Shown: positions 38,359-46,752 of the stretch, piece after piece
Position numbering within the stretch: the stretch's first letter is position 1
Layout of the letters: each line of letters starts with the position of its first letter
NCBI RefSeq assembly: GCF_023805255.1
Contig: NZ_JAMSCK010000004.1
Location: 372,001-436,000 of the forward strand
Length of the DNA: 64,000 bases
Source: Gramella jeungdoensis
GTDB taxonomy: Bacteria > Bacteroidota > Bacteroidia > Flavobacteriales > Flavobacteriaceae
Reading direction: 5' to 3'
Program-made: the position numbers and the translations under genes
The notes under the pieces: model-generated
The model's database searches: none
What the model saw: only the letters and a program-made list of their open reading frames with translations
Told to the model about the DNA's origin: nothing

Positions 38359-39018
38359 TTATTTCAATAACCTCATCACCTGGGTGGGTTGGAACTGTTT
38401 TCCCCTGGAAGTACTGAACCCACACCCATTGAGTTCATCAGCTATTTGCTGAAGGGTGAATCCCTTTTCTTTCAATAACCCTGCATAACCTTTGGCCCTT
38501 CTATTGTTTTCATTCAATTGTGCTTTCTTCTGCATGGCCTTGGCCCCCTTAACCCTTCCTGATTGGGTAAGGTTTTCAATCTTTCCTAGCTTCACCCCCT
38601 GTTTTTTCTTCATGGCTAAGGCTGCTTTGGTTCTTTCAGATATCTTTTCCCTTTCATCCTTAGCCATAGCCAGTTTGATGTTCTTAATAAGGTCATTATC
38701 ATTGGGGGAATCTGATTCTATATACTTCACCCCCAAATCTTCCAGCCTTACAGCTATCTTAAAACCACCCCTGGATAACCTATCCAACTTTTTAACTATC
38801 AGTATCGCTCCATGTTTTTGGGATGCGAGAATGGCCTTATTCAAGTTTTCCCTATTGATATCATTCTTTCCAGATTGAATATCCTGGAATGATTGAATAA
38901 GAGTACCACCAGTAGTGTTGATATATCTTTCCACTGATTCCTTCTGTGATGATAGACCTAAACCACTTTTACCTTGGTCCTGGGTAGATACCCTGTAATA
39001 TGCTATAAACTGTTCCAT
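38359..39018 (-). CDS. Serine recombinase (resolvase/invertase family)
   Basis: 219 aa from the ATG at 39018. The catalytic Ser is S11 in FIAYYRVSTQDQ, followed by a conserved RLSRGG segment and a C-terminal DNA-binding helix-turn-helix (FTLQQIADELNGCGFSTSRG). The size fits small resolvases and invertases, not large integrases. As a second recombinase beside the tyrosine integrase it may resolve dimers or invert a segment. The promoter directly abuts the start codon (see the promoter entry), implying a leaderless mRNA. Confidence 0.92.
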   Translation of the reverse strand: MEQFIAYYRVSTQDQGKSGLGLSSQKESVERYINTTGGTLIQSFQDIQSGKNDINRENLNKAILASQKHGAILIVKKLDRLSRGGFKIAVRLEDLGVKYIESDSPNDNDLIKNIKLAMAKDEREKISERTKAALAMKKKQGVKLGKIENLTQSGRVKGAKAMQKKAQLNENNRRAKGYAGLLKEKGFTLQQIADELNGCGFSTSRGKQFQPTQVMRLLK

Positions 39019-39022
39019 ACCC

Positions 39023-39052
39023 CAAAGATAACACAATTTTACAAACCTGCAA
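39023..39052 (-). promoter_or_regulatory. Bacteroidota-type promoter, probably leaderless
   Basis: On the minus strand TTG (39052-39050) and TATCTTTG (39030-39023) are 19 bases apart, a full match to the -33/-7 pattern. Only 4 bases separate the -7 box from the ATG at 39018, so transcription would begin at or within a few bases of the start codon. Confidence 0.65.
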
Positions 39053-39308
39053 CGGTCATTCCTGTTTTGTAAAAAGAATATTTAAGGGTTTCCAGGGGGA
39101 TTATTGAGGGGATTTCCCTGGGGGATGGATTTAACAGTTTTAACAGGGTGGAATCTGGCTGAAGGTCATCAATCAGGGGCCATTTCCAGTTCCCCCCAAA
39201 TAACATCCCTCACTAACAGATTGTAACACTATGAATAAATTCACATATATATAAATTATTTGCTCCCATTCAACACTGTTTATCACCATATCATATTTAA
39301 AGCTTATA

Positions 39309-39833
39309 TTATAGAAAAGCTACCAAGATTGTTACCAGTATAGCTAACACACCAAGTGATATATGTATTATTCTGTGGTGCTTATCATAGAAACCATTAA
39401 ACTTTTCATACCAAGATGTTGGTTCAGGATTTAGAGTATATTCTTTTTTGGGTACTTTCTTGTAACCCTTACCATTAAAATAGATATCATTATTATTTTC
39501 TAAACTCCTAACAGCTTTTTCTTCTAAGGTTGTGGTTGTCTTTGTTAATTTTGGGTACAGATAATCCGCAGCTCGTTTTAGAACCATTTTTTTCACCCAC
39601 TTATGTAAGCCTATATGATTAGCTATTTTACCTTCATCAGTGATATTATAAATTGTTTCATTATCTACTATATTCTTTTCTACCAATTTTAAATGTACCA
39701 ATTCATCTAATTGCTTTTCAAAATTAGATATACCTAAAGGGAATAATGCTCTTAGGGTTTGATAATCAATTTTATCTTTTCCTGAAAGTATTCTTAATTG
39801 ATGTTCCTGTACTGGTGTAGTAAGATTTACCAT
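39309..39833 (-). CDS. Winged-helix-like protein with C-terminal membrane anchor (A)
   Basis: 174 aa from the ATG at 39833. Residues about 10-75 (LRILSGKDKIDYQTLRALFPLG, then FEKQLDELVHLKLVEKN and YNITDEGK) have the helix and wing pattern of a winged helix. A charged linker follows, and one hydrophobic helix (IIHISLGVLAILVTILVAFL) ends the protein, as in tail-anchored proteins. It shares this layout with the gene at 40848. It could be a membrane-tethered regulator or an effector that senses DNA. Family unknown. Confidence 0.6.
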   Translation of the reverse strand: MVNLTTPVQEHQLRILSGKDKIDYQTLRALFPLGISNFEKQLDELVHLKLVEKNIVDNETIYNITDEGKIANHIGLHKWVKKMVLKRAADYLYPKLTKTTTTLEEKAVRSLENNNDIYFNGKGYKKVPKKEYTLNPEPTSWYEKFNGFYDKHHRIIHISLGVLAILVTILVAFL

Positions 39834-39935
39834 CACTTTCAAATATTATTTATTAATTAGGATGATGTAAAATTAACTATTTAGGTAGGTCACCTATAAT
39901 GAAGTTATTAGGAATTCTCAACAACTTTCTAATTT

Positions 39936-39960
39936 CCCAAGCTTTTAATGATTTCCCCCA
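39936..39960. repeat. Intergenic box, copy 1 (CCCAAGCTTTTA + GATTTCCCCCA)
   Basis: CCCAAGCTTTTA and GATTTCCCCCA lie next to each other here. Both recur at 40820-40838 (GATTTCCCCCA, CCCAGGCTTTTA), so the repeats flank the membrane-protein gene at 40047. They may mark the ends of an exchanged segment or a shared regulatory site. Confidence 0.55.
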
Positions 39961-40046
39961 ATCAAACACCAATTTGTTTATAATCTTGTGGATAACTGGT
40001 ACCTATAAAATGGTCTTATACTAAGGCATGGTGGTATCTTTAGTAT

Positions 40047-40796
40047 ATGAAATGGAATGATACAGTTTATTTAGATTTTAGCAGGTTCCTCAAAGTTTTA
40101 AAATCTATTAAAGAGTATTATGTACTTATAGCATCTGTACCTATTGTGATTGGTGCCATACACCAGATATATAGTCTATTTTCCATTTCCCCCGAATATA
40201 TCCGCTTTTTCAGTCCTTCTCAATTACTAAAAGATGGGTTAGTATATCTATCAATTTTTTATTACCCCATTTTTATCATTTTACTGGTTTATATTTTGAT
40301 GGGATTAGATAGTTTTAAAGCAATTGGATTAACCTTAATATTATTACTCAATACTTTTATATTATGGTTTATCCCTGACATATTTAACCTATATGTAGAT
40401 ACAGGGGATGCGGATTTTTTATACACTGTAGTTTGTTTAACTCTATTTATAATCTTTGGTAGTTTAGTTGGGGTTGTATTTATATTTAAAATAAAAAACA
40501 CATATATCACTACACCTCTAATTATTATCATGAGTGTACTTTTTCTTTGGTTATTGCATATAGCAATAACAAATGGTGGGAAAGAAAAGGGTTTATATCA
40601 GGATAAACGTTTTGGTAATAAAGAAAATGTTGATTGTTATATAAGGCAACAATCCTATTATCAGGAAGATTATTCAATTGAGTATTTTAATGATGAATAT
40701 ATTTTTTTGGTATTTAATGGGGATTCTAAGGAAAGGGAAGTAAGGGTATTAAAGTTTGATATATTGTTGAATGATTCTTTATGTAATTCTGATTAA
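40047..40796 (+). CDS. Polytopic membrane protein of the element
   Basis: 249 aa. Five likely membrane helices (about residues 24-45, 68-90, 93-113, 125-148, 155-175) are followed by a 70-residue polar domain with many acidic and Tyr residues (CYIRQQSYYQEDYSIEYF). No transport or enzyme motif is recognised. It is the only plus-strand gene among minus-strand neighbours that carry winged-helix and anchor layouts, and short repeats lie on both sides of it. Confidence 0.6.
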   Translation: MKWNDTVYLDFSRFLKVLKSIKEYYVLIASVPIVIGAIHQIYSLFSISPEYIRFFSPSQLLKDGLVYLSIFYYPIFIILLVYILMGLDSFKAIGLTLILLLNTFILWFIPDIFNLYVDTGDADFLYTVVCLTLFIIFGSLVGVVFIFKIKNTYITTPLIIIMSVLFLWLLHIAITNGGKEKGLYQDKRFGNKENVDCYIRQQSYYQEDYSIEYFNDEYIFLVFNGDSKEREVRVLKFDILLNDSLCNSD

Positions 40797-40802
40797 TATT
40801 AT

Positions 40803-40838
40803 TTTCCCCCAGCAATTGTGATTTCCCCCAGGCTTTTA
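40803..40838. repeat. Intergenic box, copy 2
   Basis: TTTCCCCCAGCAATTGTGATTT (40803-40824) recurs at 41339-41360 with one mismatch. GATTTCCCCCA (40820-40830) and CCCAGGCTTTTA (40827-40838) recur at 39936-39960. It lies between the convergent ends of the genes at 40047 and 40848. Confidence 0.65.
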
Positions 40839-40847
40839 GTTTCTTAT

Positions 40848-41234
40848 TTAGACATAGCCATAATAATGCAATATTACAGTGGTGATTGTTCCCAATAAAA
40901 GAAGTATAATACCAACCCCTAAACCAACCCAAATATCCCTATGTTTTTTAAACCATGCTTTCCTTCTTTTCTGTCTTTCCAGTTTATCGAGATATGCACC
41001 AAAACCTTTCTTACTATACTTTTTTCCCAGTTTAGTTAGAACTACCTTACCATCCTTCTCTTCAATTAGTTTTTTCATTTCTAATTGACCATATGCTATT
41101 TTATGGTGGTTTGTGTAAAACAGGTTACCTTTCTCTTCATTGGGGTCATGTATTAATACATCTTTATTATTAAAACCTTTGGCTATGGCTGCAAGTAAAA
41201 AATTCTTATAAAAGTGGGGGTCTACCTTGGTCAT
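40848..41234 (-). CDS. Winged-helix-like protein with C-terminal membrane anchor (B)
   Basis: 128 aa. A short winged-helix-like N-terminus (KIAYGQLEMKKLIEEKDGKVVLTKLGKKY, residues about 44-75) is followed by a very basic stretch (KLERQKRRKAWFKKHR) and one hydrophobic helix (about 104-124) at the C-terminus. Sequence identity to the 174-aa protein at 39309 is low, but the layout and size class are the same. The basic patch before the helix predicts that the N-terminus stays in the cytoplasm. Confidence 0.6.
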   Translation of the reverse strand: MTKVDPHFYKNFLLAAIAKGFNNKDVLIHDPNEEKGNLFYTNHHKIAYGQLEMKKLIEEKDGKVVLTKLGKKYSKKGFGAYLDKLERQKRRKAWFKKHRDIWVGLGVGIILLLLGTITTVILHYYGYV

Positions 41235-41338
41235 ACTCTAATACTTATTGGGTATAAAGATATCAGATTATACGATTATTTTTACCCCATACCGTTAATT
41301 GTTATTATGAGTTATTAACCTGATTTCCATTGTATGAG

Positions 41339-41360
41339 TTTCCTCCAGCAATTGTGATTT
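41339..41360. repeat. Intergenic box, copy 3
   Basis: TTTCCTCCAGCAATTGTGATTT, one mismatch from 40803-40824. It ends exactly over the stop codon of the dead gene fragment at 41359. Confidence 0.65.
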
Positions 41361-41457
41361 AGTCCTGAAATGAAGTTAATGTACCATTTTCAAAATAGAC
41401 ATAAATTGAAGGATATACCCATTGTTCATGTTTTCCCTAGCTTCCCACATTAGTATA
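41359..41457 (-). pseudogene. Dead 3' fragment of a paralogue of the gene at 42126
   Basis: The minus strand reads TNVGS-stop-GKHEQWVYPSIYVYFENG and then TLTSFQD-stop. The intact neighbour has TNVGSWGKHEQWVYGGGTYI followed by YLENGIVTSYQQ. The Trp codon TGG has become TAG in an otherwise well-kept frame. No upstream part of the gene is present, because an intrinsic terminator and another gene follow immediately. It is therefore a leftover of duplication and deletion. Confidence 0.85.
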
Positions 41458-41488
41458 AAAAAACCCTGAACTTATTAGGCTCAGGGTT
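41457..41488 (-). terminator. Intrinsic terminator of the lipoprotein gene
   Basis: AACCCTGA (41462-41469) pairs with TCAGGGTT (41481-41488); the minus strand continues into a T-run. It lies 26 bases past the lipoprotein stop and separates it from the pseudogene fragment. Confidence 0.8.
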
Positions 41489-41513
41489 ATTGATTTAGAA
41501 GAATCGTTTCCCT

Positions 41514-42023
41514 TTAATAAATACTAACTTTATCCTCTGAATGATTAATAGAAACTGATTTTTTTCTCAAAACTTTATTTCCACTGCTATTATTTTCTCT
41601 AAACCTATATTTAGCTTTAGTATGATAAGGTCTTGAACCGTGATTTTTAATTAGACGTTCAAAACGTTCAATATTCTTGGTTGCATCTTCTACAACCTCA
41701 TCATAAAAAGAAATATCATCATAATAATCATTATACCTATATCCCCTTTTCTCAGAATCGGGTTTTCCTAAATTCGCCTCTACAACCTTATCTTTCTGTT
41801 CTTGAAAAGAATTACGCCTTCTGCGTTCAGAATAAATTTTATCCATGTAATAATCCTCCATTGTTTTCTGTGAAGTGACTTCAAAAGATACAAACTCATA
41901 ACTATTAGCATCATTCATATCTAAAAAAAGCTTTTCCTCTACCTTATCTATTAAATCACCATGTTCTCTGGTTTCACAGGAAAAAATTCCCATGAGTAGA
42001 AATACTATCAAAAATTTGCGCAT
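41514..42023 (-). CDS. Putative lipoprotein of the element
   Basis: 169 aa. A type II signal peptide (MRKFLIVFLLMGIFSC) puts the lipidated Cys at residue 16. The mature part is highly charged and rich in Tyr, Asp and Arg, with a helical centre. No family is recognised. It follows the SH3-like exported protein gene on the same strand with a 100-base gap, then a terminator. Confidence 0.6.
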   Translation of the reverse strand: MRKFLIVFLLMGIFSCETREHGDLIDKVEEKLFLDMNDANSYEFVSFEVTSQKTMEDYYMDKIYSERRRRNSFQEQKDKVVEANLGKPDSEKRGYRYNDYYDDISFYDEVVEDATKNIERFERLIKNHGSRPYHTKAKYRFRENNSSGNKVLRKKSVSINHSEDKVSIY

Positions 42024-42125
42024 AATTTTTTATAATTTGATTGAATATGACCAAAAATAAAATTTTTTAGAATTTCTTATAGACTTCAGTAAATTTACCA
42101 GAAAAATTATTCTTTCCTTAAAGTA

Positions 42126-42878
42126 TTATTGTTGATAAGAAGTTACAATACCATTTTCCAGATAAATATATGTCCCACCACCATAGACCCATTGCTCATG
42201 CTTTCCCCAACTACCAACATTAGTATTTATATCAATTGGTTTGCCTAAAGAGTAAATTAATTGTTCTTTGTTCATACCTATCCAGAATTTTCCTTCTTTC
42301 ATAGCTTCCAAATCCGATTTACCATATTTCCTTATCATTTCAGCATCTATCTTTTTCTGTTCTTGAACCCTTTTTTCAAAAACAACCATAATACTATCAT
42401 TTTTCCTTTTTTCTTCTGCTCTCCGTTGCTCCTCGGCCATTTGTTTTTTCAACTCTATGTCCTTTTTAAGTTTTTCAGTGATACCTATAACCTCATCCGT
42501 TTTATCTATTAAAATTTCATGAATGTAACCACAAACCCCCTTTGCACAAACTTCATAGTATTGGTAGTCATCCGATAAACCGACAATTTTAACCCTTACT
42601 TTCTCATAGAACTTGTTTTTTACATTTCCATAACTCTTTGGAATTTCCTTTATAGCTGCCTCACGTAACGTATAGGTATAAACATCTTTTTCACTAAAAT
42701 GATTTGCTATACTATCTCTTTTAATTTTTTCTATCCTCTCGCTAATAATTTTAATTGAATCCTCTAACTTTTGCATTTTATATACTAATTCGGATTTTCT
42801 CAGCTCGAGTTGATTAACATTTTGGGAAAAGGAACTTAGGCTAGTTACAATGGCTACAAGGAGGATGAATATCTTCAA
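42126..42878 (-). CDS. Exported protein: coiled coil, SH3-like domain, SmpA/OmlA-like C-terminus
   Basis: 250 aa from a TTG start. A signal peptide (about 1-18) precedes a coiled coil (about 22-60), an SH3-like domain (about 68-125, KVRVKIVGLSDDYQYYEVCAKGVCGYI), a Lys/Glu-rich helix (about 130-190) and a C-terminal domain (about 195-250). The last has the pattern GMNKEQLIYSLGKP ... WGKHEQWVYGGGTYI ... NGIVTS, as in SmpA/OmlA-type small outer-membrane domains. A broken copy of this last domain lies at 41359. It is probably a periplasmic envelope protein. Confidence 0.68.
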   Translation of the reverse strand: MKIFILLVAIVTSLSSFSQNVNQLELRKSELVYKMQKLEDSIKIISERIEKIKRDSIANHFSEKDVYTYTLREAAIKEIPKSYGNVKNKFYEKVRVKIVGLSDDYQYYEVCAKGVCGYIHEILIDKTDEVIGITEKLKKDIELKKQMAEEQRRAEEKRKNDSIMVVFEKRVQEQKKIDAEMIRKYGKSDLEAMKEGKFWIGMNKEQLIYSLGKPIDINTNVGSWGKHEQWVYGGGTYIYLENGIVTSYQQ

Positions 42879-43016
42879 TGTTACTTGGTTTAAGTTAATA
42901 AAGATGTAGGGTGAGATAGTAAATATACAAAATTCAGTTTTGGATTTAATTGAATATTCTCCTATGTGGTTTTAATTAATATTATCAAGTTCTTATAATC
43001 ATATTCTTAACTAATG

Positions 43017-43034
43017 TGTAGTGAAATCGCTACA
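43017..43034. repeat. Palindromic operator-like site, copy 3
   Basis: TGTAGTGAAATCGCTACA differs at two positions from the perfect 18-bp palindrome at 46271-46288. It overlaps the stop codon (43030-43032) of the replication-type gene, so it sits at the far end of the same transcription unit. Confidence 0.65.
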
Positions 43035-45720
43035 CCTTAGCTAAGCCTTTTCTATTCTTAAACCATTGATAATGTGTATTTAGCGATATATTTAAGGTGT
43101 GGTCATTGGGTTGGTTATCTATAGTGTTATTAGTTGATGACCACCCCTCTAAAAATCCTTTTCGCTCATCAATGATGTTTTCATTGGTGGTATCACCACC
43201 ATAAGGGGTTTCATTATTTAAGTACCCAACATGAAAACGAACATCGTTTAGGGATAGTGGTAGTTTTACCCTTTCGGCTTCCCATACGGGTAACACCACC
43301 GCATCATGAAAACGAACACCCCAACCAATCACATTAATATACTTTTCAATGATTTTCTTTTCTTCTCCAACCATTACATCAAAGTATTGACCTTTATTAC
43401 CCCCTGCGGTTATTTCGGCTAACTGGGTGGCTTGTGTGGTGGTATAACCACAAACATTCAGATAGAACTGTCTAGCTTTACTTACTGTGAAATTGTGATT
43501 GTTGAGGTAGGTATTAAACATTGTTTTCGCTTCAGGTCTTGTTATCCCTTTGGCGGTCATTATATTTTCATATACCTGAAAAGCTATATTACTCCCAATT
43601 ATCTTATCGGTAAATTGGGGGTTCGCACTTGTGATGTCACTTTCTACATATTTGAAAGGTATCAAACACCTCAACTTAGAGGGTAATTGTGTTAGTGCGG
43701 TATATTCTCTGTTCCTGCTTTCTTTGGTGGTATAATTACCCTCATTAAACAAATAACCAATGGAATGAACTATTTTACTTTTAAGTTTTTTTCGGTCATT
43801 AGGATTTGAGTAATTATCATATTTATCTGCCAACTTAAAACTGTTTTTAATAGCTTTTTTTGCCTTTACAACCTCATCATGAGTAAGATTATCGATTTCT
43901 TTCTTAACTGCTCTTAAAGCAAGGTTATGGCGGTTTTTCTTATCATGTTTCAAATCATTAATTAAATCTGTATTCCCAACGGCATCATAAAATTTAATGG
44001 TACGCTTTATTTCATTTGTGAATATCCCTTTATTAGCTTTGTAAATAGAGTGCAAAAACACCCAATCACGTAGTAATGTTATTTCGATTTTCATTGGGGT
44101 GTTGGTCAAATACTCTGTCTTGGCTTGTTCCAATTGCTTAGTAGTTAAAGGTTGGTTATAGTGGTGTTGAGGTATTGCACCATTTACCCTAATGAAGTTG
44201 TTAATCGAGTTATAAAACCGTTCAGGTCTAACCCTCTTTTTATCCAATGAGTTCAGTATATTCTTTGGTTGTTCTACTTTTAATATATAGGCGGTTAAAT
44301 ACTCAAAGGCATGACCGTAATTAAAAGAACCGCTATCATTACCTTTTATATTCTCCCTCACTTGCAAATAATCATCTAATAATTGGGATTCAGATATTTT
44401 CAGTAGATTCTCAATTCTATTTTTAAAGCTTACCCTTTTCGTTTTTGGTGGTTTCACCTCAACAGGGATATACTTACTTAACTCAAACCCGTAACCCTCT
44501 AAAGTGGCTTTAAAAACACTTTCATTATGTAATTGATAATTACTAATTAAACTAAGAACAGGTGCGCCAATTTGCGCCCCATTTGCATAATGATGAGGTG
44601 TTATACCGAGCTGTGAAGCATCCCAGAAATTTAACCGCTTGGCTTTTCTTTGGTAGTATTCCAGGTCATCATTAAATCCCTCAATTGATTCCTTTACATT
44701 TTCTAAAGTTGGTACGGTTTTATTTTTATTCGTATGATTTACATAGAGTGCATTAATCACATTCCCCCTACAACGCCCATAACATTGAACCGCATTATTT
44801 ATGCTTATGGTGGTGGCTTCAGAGTTGTTATTACTTATGATGCAAATTGAACAATCAATTGGAACATCGTACCCAGCGAAATAACTACTAGAAAGAAATA
44901 TCAAATCATTCTCGAAAAGGCTATTATCTTTAGGGTCATCGTTACCCTTATCAAATAGTTGAAGCTTTAATTTAAGGTTATTCCCTACCAAATTTGCGGT
45001 ATGAAGCTGTTCATACTCTTTTTTGTGATAGTTAAGGTTATTACTGAAAACACATACTTTGCGCCCCTCATTCAACTCCCTAAAAATAAAGTTGTAAGCA
45101 TCCTTTTCGCTATATGATATTTGAAGCGGTTTCTTTGGTTGGTTTTCTCTTACAACTTTGTAATATTTGAAATTTAGGTCTTTAGGAATATCAAAAAACT
45201 GATAATTTGGTGTGGCGGTGCTTAGTGTTATATTGGCGTTCCACTCATTCCAAATAAGAGCCAAGAACACCCCCAAATTATCCCTATAATCTGCATCGGC
45301 TGTATAGGCGTGTACCTCATCAATGAAGATATTTATAGAGGTTATGTCTTTGAATAATTCAGGTTCTTTGTCCTTTAATTTAACGACCTGTTCAGGGGTA
45401 CAATTAATGATGAGGTTGGGGGAGTTATTACACTTTAAATAACTACCTACTTCATTCCAGTTATTACGACTACCACCGTAAATAAAGAACTGCTTTTCAC
45501 TATTGAAATTACCACCCTCTTTGCCCTTAATCATTCCCACATTGGGGGAAACAATTAACCAACATTTGGAACGGTCATTAAGGATAGCGGTAGTACCACC
45601 AATTCCCGTACTTCCTTTAATTACGTATTTATTCTCATTATCATTTAGAAGGGTTTCTTTAGCTGTTCCGTTTATATACTTACCCCCAAATGAAATTGTT
45701 TCAATCTGTTCATTAACCAC
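43030..45720 (-). CDS. Helicase-like / family-A-polymerase-like replication protein
   Basis: 896 aa from a GTG start. The N-terminal half is SF2-helicase-like: a P-loop G36-S-T-G-I-G-G-T-T with Gly42 in place of the catalytic Lys, DEVH at 134-137, STATP at 167-171 and QCYGRCRG at 312-319. The C-terminal part carries motifs reminiscent of family A DNA polymerases: VESDITSANPQ (D695, motif A), TRPEAKTMFNTYL (R728, K732, motif B) and FHDAVV (H805-D806, motif C). A His/Arg-rich linker joins them. It is the only large protein of the element apart from the integrase and the likely replication initiator. The polymerase reading is inference from short motifs. Confidence 0.6.
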   Translation of the reverse strand: MVNEQIETISFGGKYINGTAKETLLNDNENKYVIKGSTGIGGTTAILNDRSKCWLIVSPNVGMIKGKEGGNFNSEKQFFIYGGSRNNWNEVGSYLKCNNSPNLIINCTPEQVVKLKDKEPELFKDITSINIFIDEVHAYTADADYRDNLGVFLALIWNEWNANITLSTATPNYQFFDIPKDLNFKYYKVVRENQPKKPLQISYSEKDAYNFIFRELNEGRKVCVFSNNLNYHKKEYEQLHTANLVGNNLKLKLQLFDKGNDDPKDNSLFENDLIFLSSSYFAGYDVPIDCSICIISNNNSEATTISINNAVQCYGRCRGNVINALYVNHTNKNKTVPTLENVKESIEGFNDDLEYYQRKAKRLNFWDASQLGITPHHYANGAQIGAPVLSLISNYQLHNESVFKATLEGYGFELSKYIPVEVKPPKTKRVSFKNRIENLLKISESQLLDDYLQVRENIKGNDSGSFNYGHAFEYLTAYILKVEQPKNILNSLDKKRVRPERFYNSINNFIRVNGAIPQHHYNQPLTTKQLEQAKTEYLTNTPMKIEITLLRDWVFLHSIYKANKGIFTNEIKRTIKFYDAVGNTDLINDLKHDKKNRHNLALRAVKKEIDNLTHDEVVKAKKAIKNSFKLADKYDNYSNPNDRKKLKSKIVHSIGYLFNEGNYTTKESRNREYTALTQLPSKLRCLIPFKYVESDITSANPQFTDKIIGSNIAFQVYENIMTAKGITRPEAKTMFNTYLNNHNFTVSKARQFYLNVCGYTTTQATQLAEITAGGNKGQYFDVMVGEEKKIIEKYINVIGWGVRFHDAVVLPVWEAERVKLPLSLNDVRFHVGYLNNETPYGGDTTNENIIDERKGFLEGWSSTNNTIDNQPNDHTLNISLNTHYQWFKNRKGLAKV

Positions 45721-45815
45721 TTATTATAAGGTTAATAGGACAATTTGAATGAGTAGTAAATCGGTGCTTACTCAAACTCTAAAAGACCGCCCAAAGTCCT
45801 CTTTATTTTCGCACC

Positions 45816-46076
45816 TTACCCAATTAAATGATTCTTATATAGTTGGGTCATTTGTTTTCTTACCGTTGACCTTAACACCACTCTGGCGTTGTAGTCTGGG
45901 TGGGATGGTTTCACTTTAATTGGATAACAGGTATTTATTATGTCCTGTATGATTCGGTCATAACTAAGACCTGTTTGTGTTCTCCAATGAACCAACAACA
46001 ATAGCTGTTCTTTGTTCCTGCTGTTGAGGTTTTCAAATCCCTTTAATTCATATTCTTTATTTAGTTGTAATTTCAT
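45816..46076 (-). CDS. Small basic protein upstream of the replication gene
   Basis: 86 aa, basic and helical (NSRNKEQLLLLVHWRTQTGL, then VVLRSTVRKQMTQLYKNHL), of a size and charge fitting a DNA-binding accessory or copy-control protein. It precedes the 896-aa gene on the same strand by 95 bases. No family is recognised. The palindromes at 46248-46288 lie about 170 bases upstream of its start and could be its target, which is inference. Confidence 0.5.
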   Translation of the reverse strand: MKLQLNKEYELKGFENLNSRNKEQLLLLVHWRTQTGLSYDRIIQDIINTCYPIKVKPSHPDYNARVVLRSTVRKQMTQLYKNHLIG

Positions 46077-46247
46077 TCATTTTTAAATTACTTTCTTGCG
46101 TTATACTTATATATATGTGCAAATAATTTAATATCAATAGTTTTTATTAATTATTTTACTTACCTGAATAGGTATTTACAATACTACACTATATAAAAAG
46201 CTTAGACAAGGTGAAAAGTTTAAGATTCCTTAAATGCTGAAGTAATT

Positions 46248-46267
46248 TGTAGCGAAATAACGCTACA
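46248..46267. repeat. Inverted repeat, operator-like copy 1
   Basis: TGTAGCG and CGCTACA separated by six bases. The arms are the same as in the perfect palindrome 4 bases to the right. Confidence 0.8.
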
Positions 46268-46270
46268 ATT

Positions 46271-46288
46271 TGTAGCGAATTCGCTACA
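46271..46288. repeat. Perfect 18-bp palindrome, operator-like copy 2
   Basis: TGTAGCGAATTCGCTACA. The close pair with 46248-46267 and a diverged copy at 43017 indicate a protein-binding site, for a repressor or replication protein of the element. Confidence 0.85.
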
Positions 46289-46752
46289 GTATTTGAGTAG
46301 GTTATATTGTCTTATCCCTTTAATAACAAGGGATTATGAGTATATGGCAGGTATGGTAATTAGTATGATTATCTATAAGACCATACCTTCATGACCACAC
46401 CATAAAATATTCTCTCAAAATTTTAGAAATTTTTTTTTTAGGTTCATGCTAAACAGAAGGTCAGTTTTCTTTCTAGTCTTTATTTAAGAAAGGTTACCTT
46501 AAAAACACTCTGAAGCCTTACTATAATTAAACCTATCTAAAACATCACCCCTCCAGGGAGGTAGGGAGGGAGGTTAAAATATAAGGGGGGTTATACTGTC
46601 ATAAACAGGCGAAAAAGAACCTATATAATTCTTCAGTATACTTATTTTACCGATTTGTTCCCAATGTAATTTTGATTAATATGTGCTAACTACGCATTTA
46701 TGTACTAAAGGTACATAACCAGAATATTCTATATAAGTAAATTGCTTAAGTA

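Noticed and set aside
38192-38425. 77-residue minus-strand reading frame at the end of the serine recombinase
   Set aside because: It overlaps the recombinase C-terminus in another frame and runs through its terminator.
46556-46590. G-rich run as a G-quadruplex
   Set aside because: Three close GGG tracts are followed by a 14-base gap before the fourth, longer than typical loops; kept only as part of the control region.
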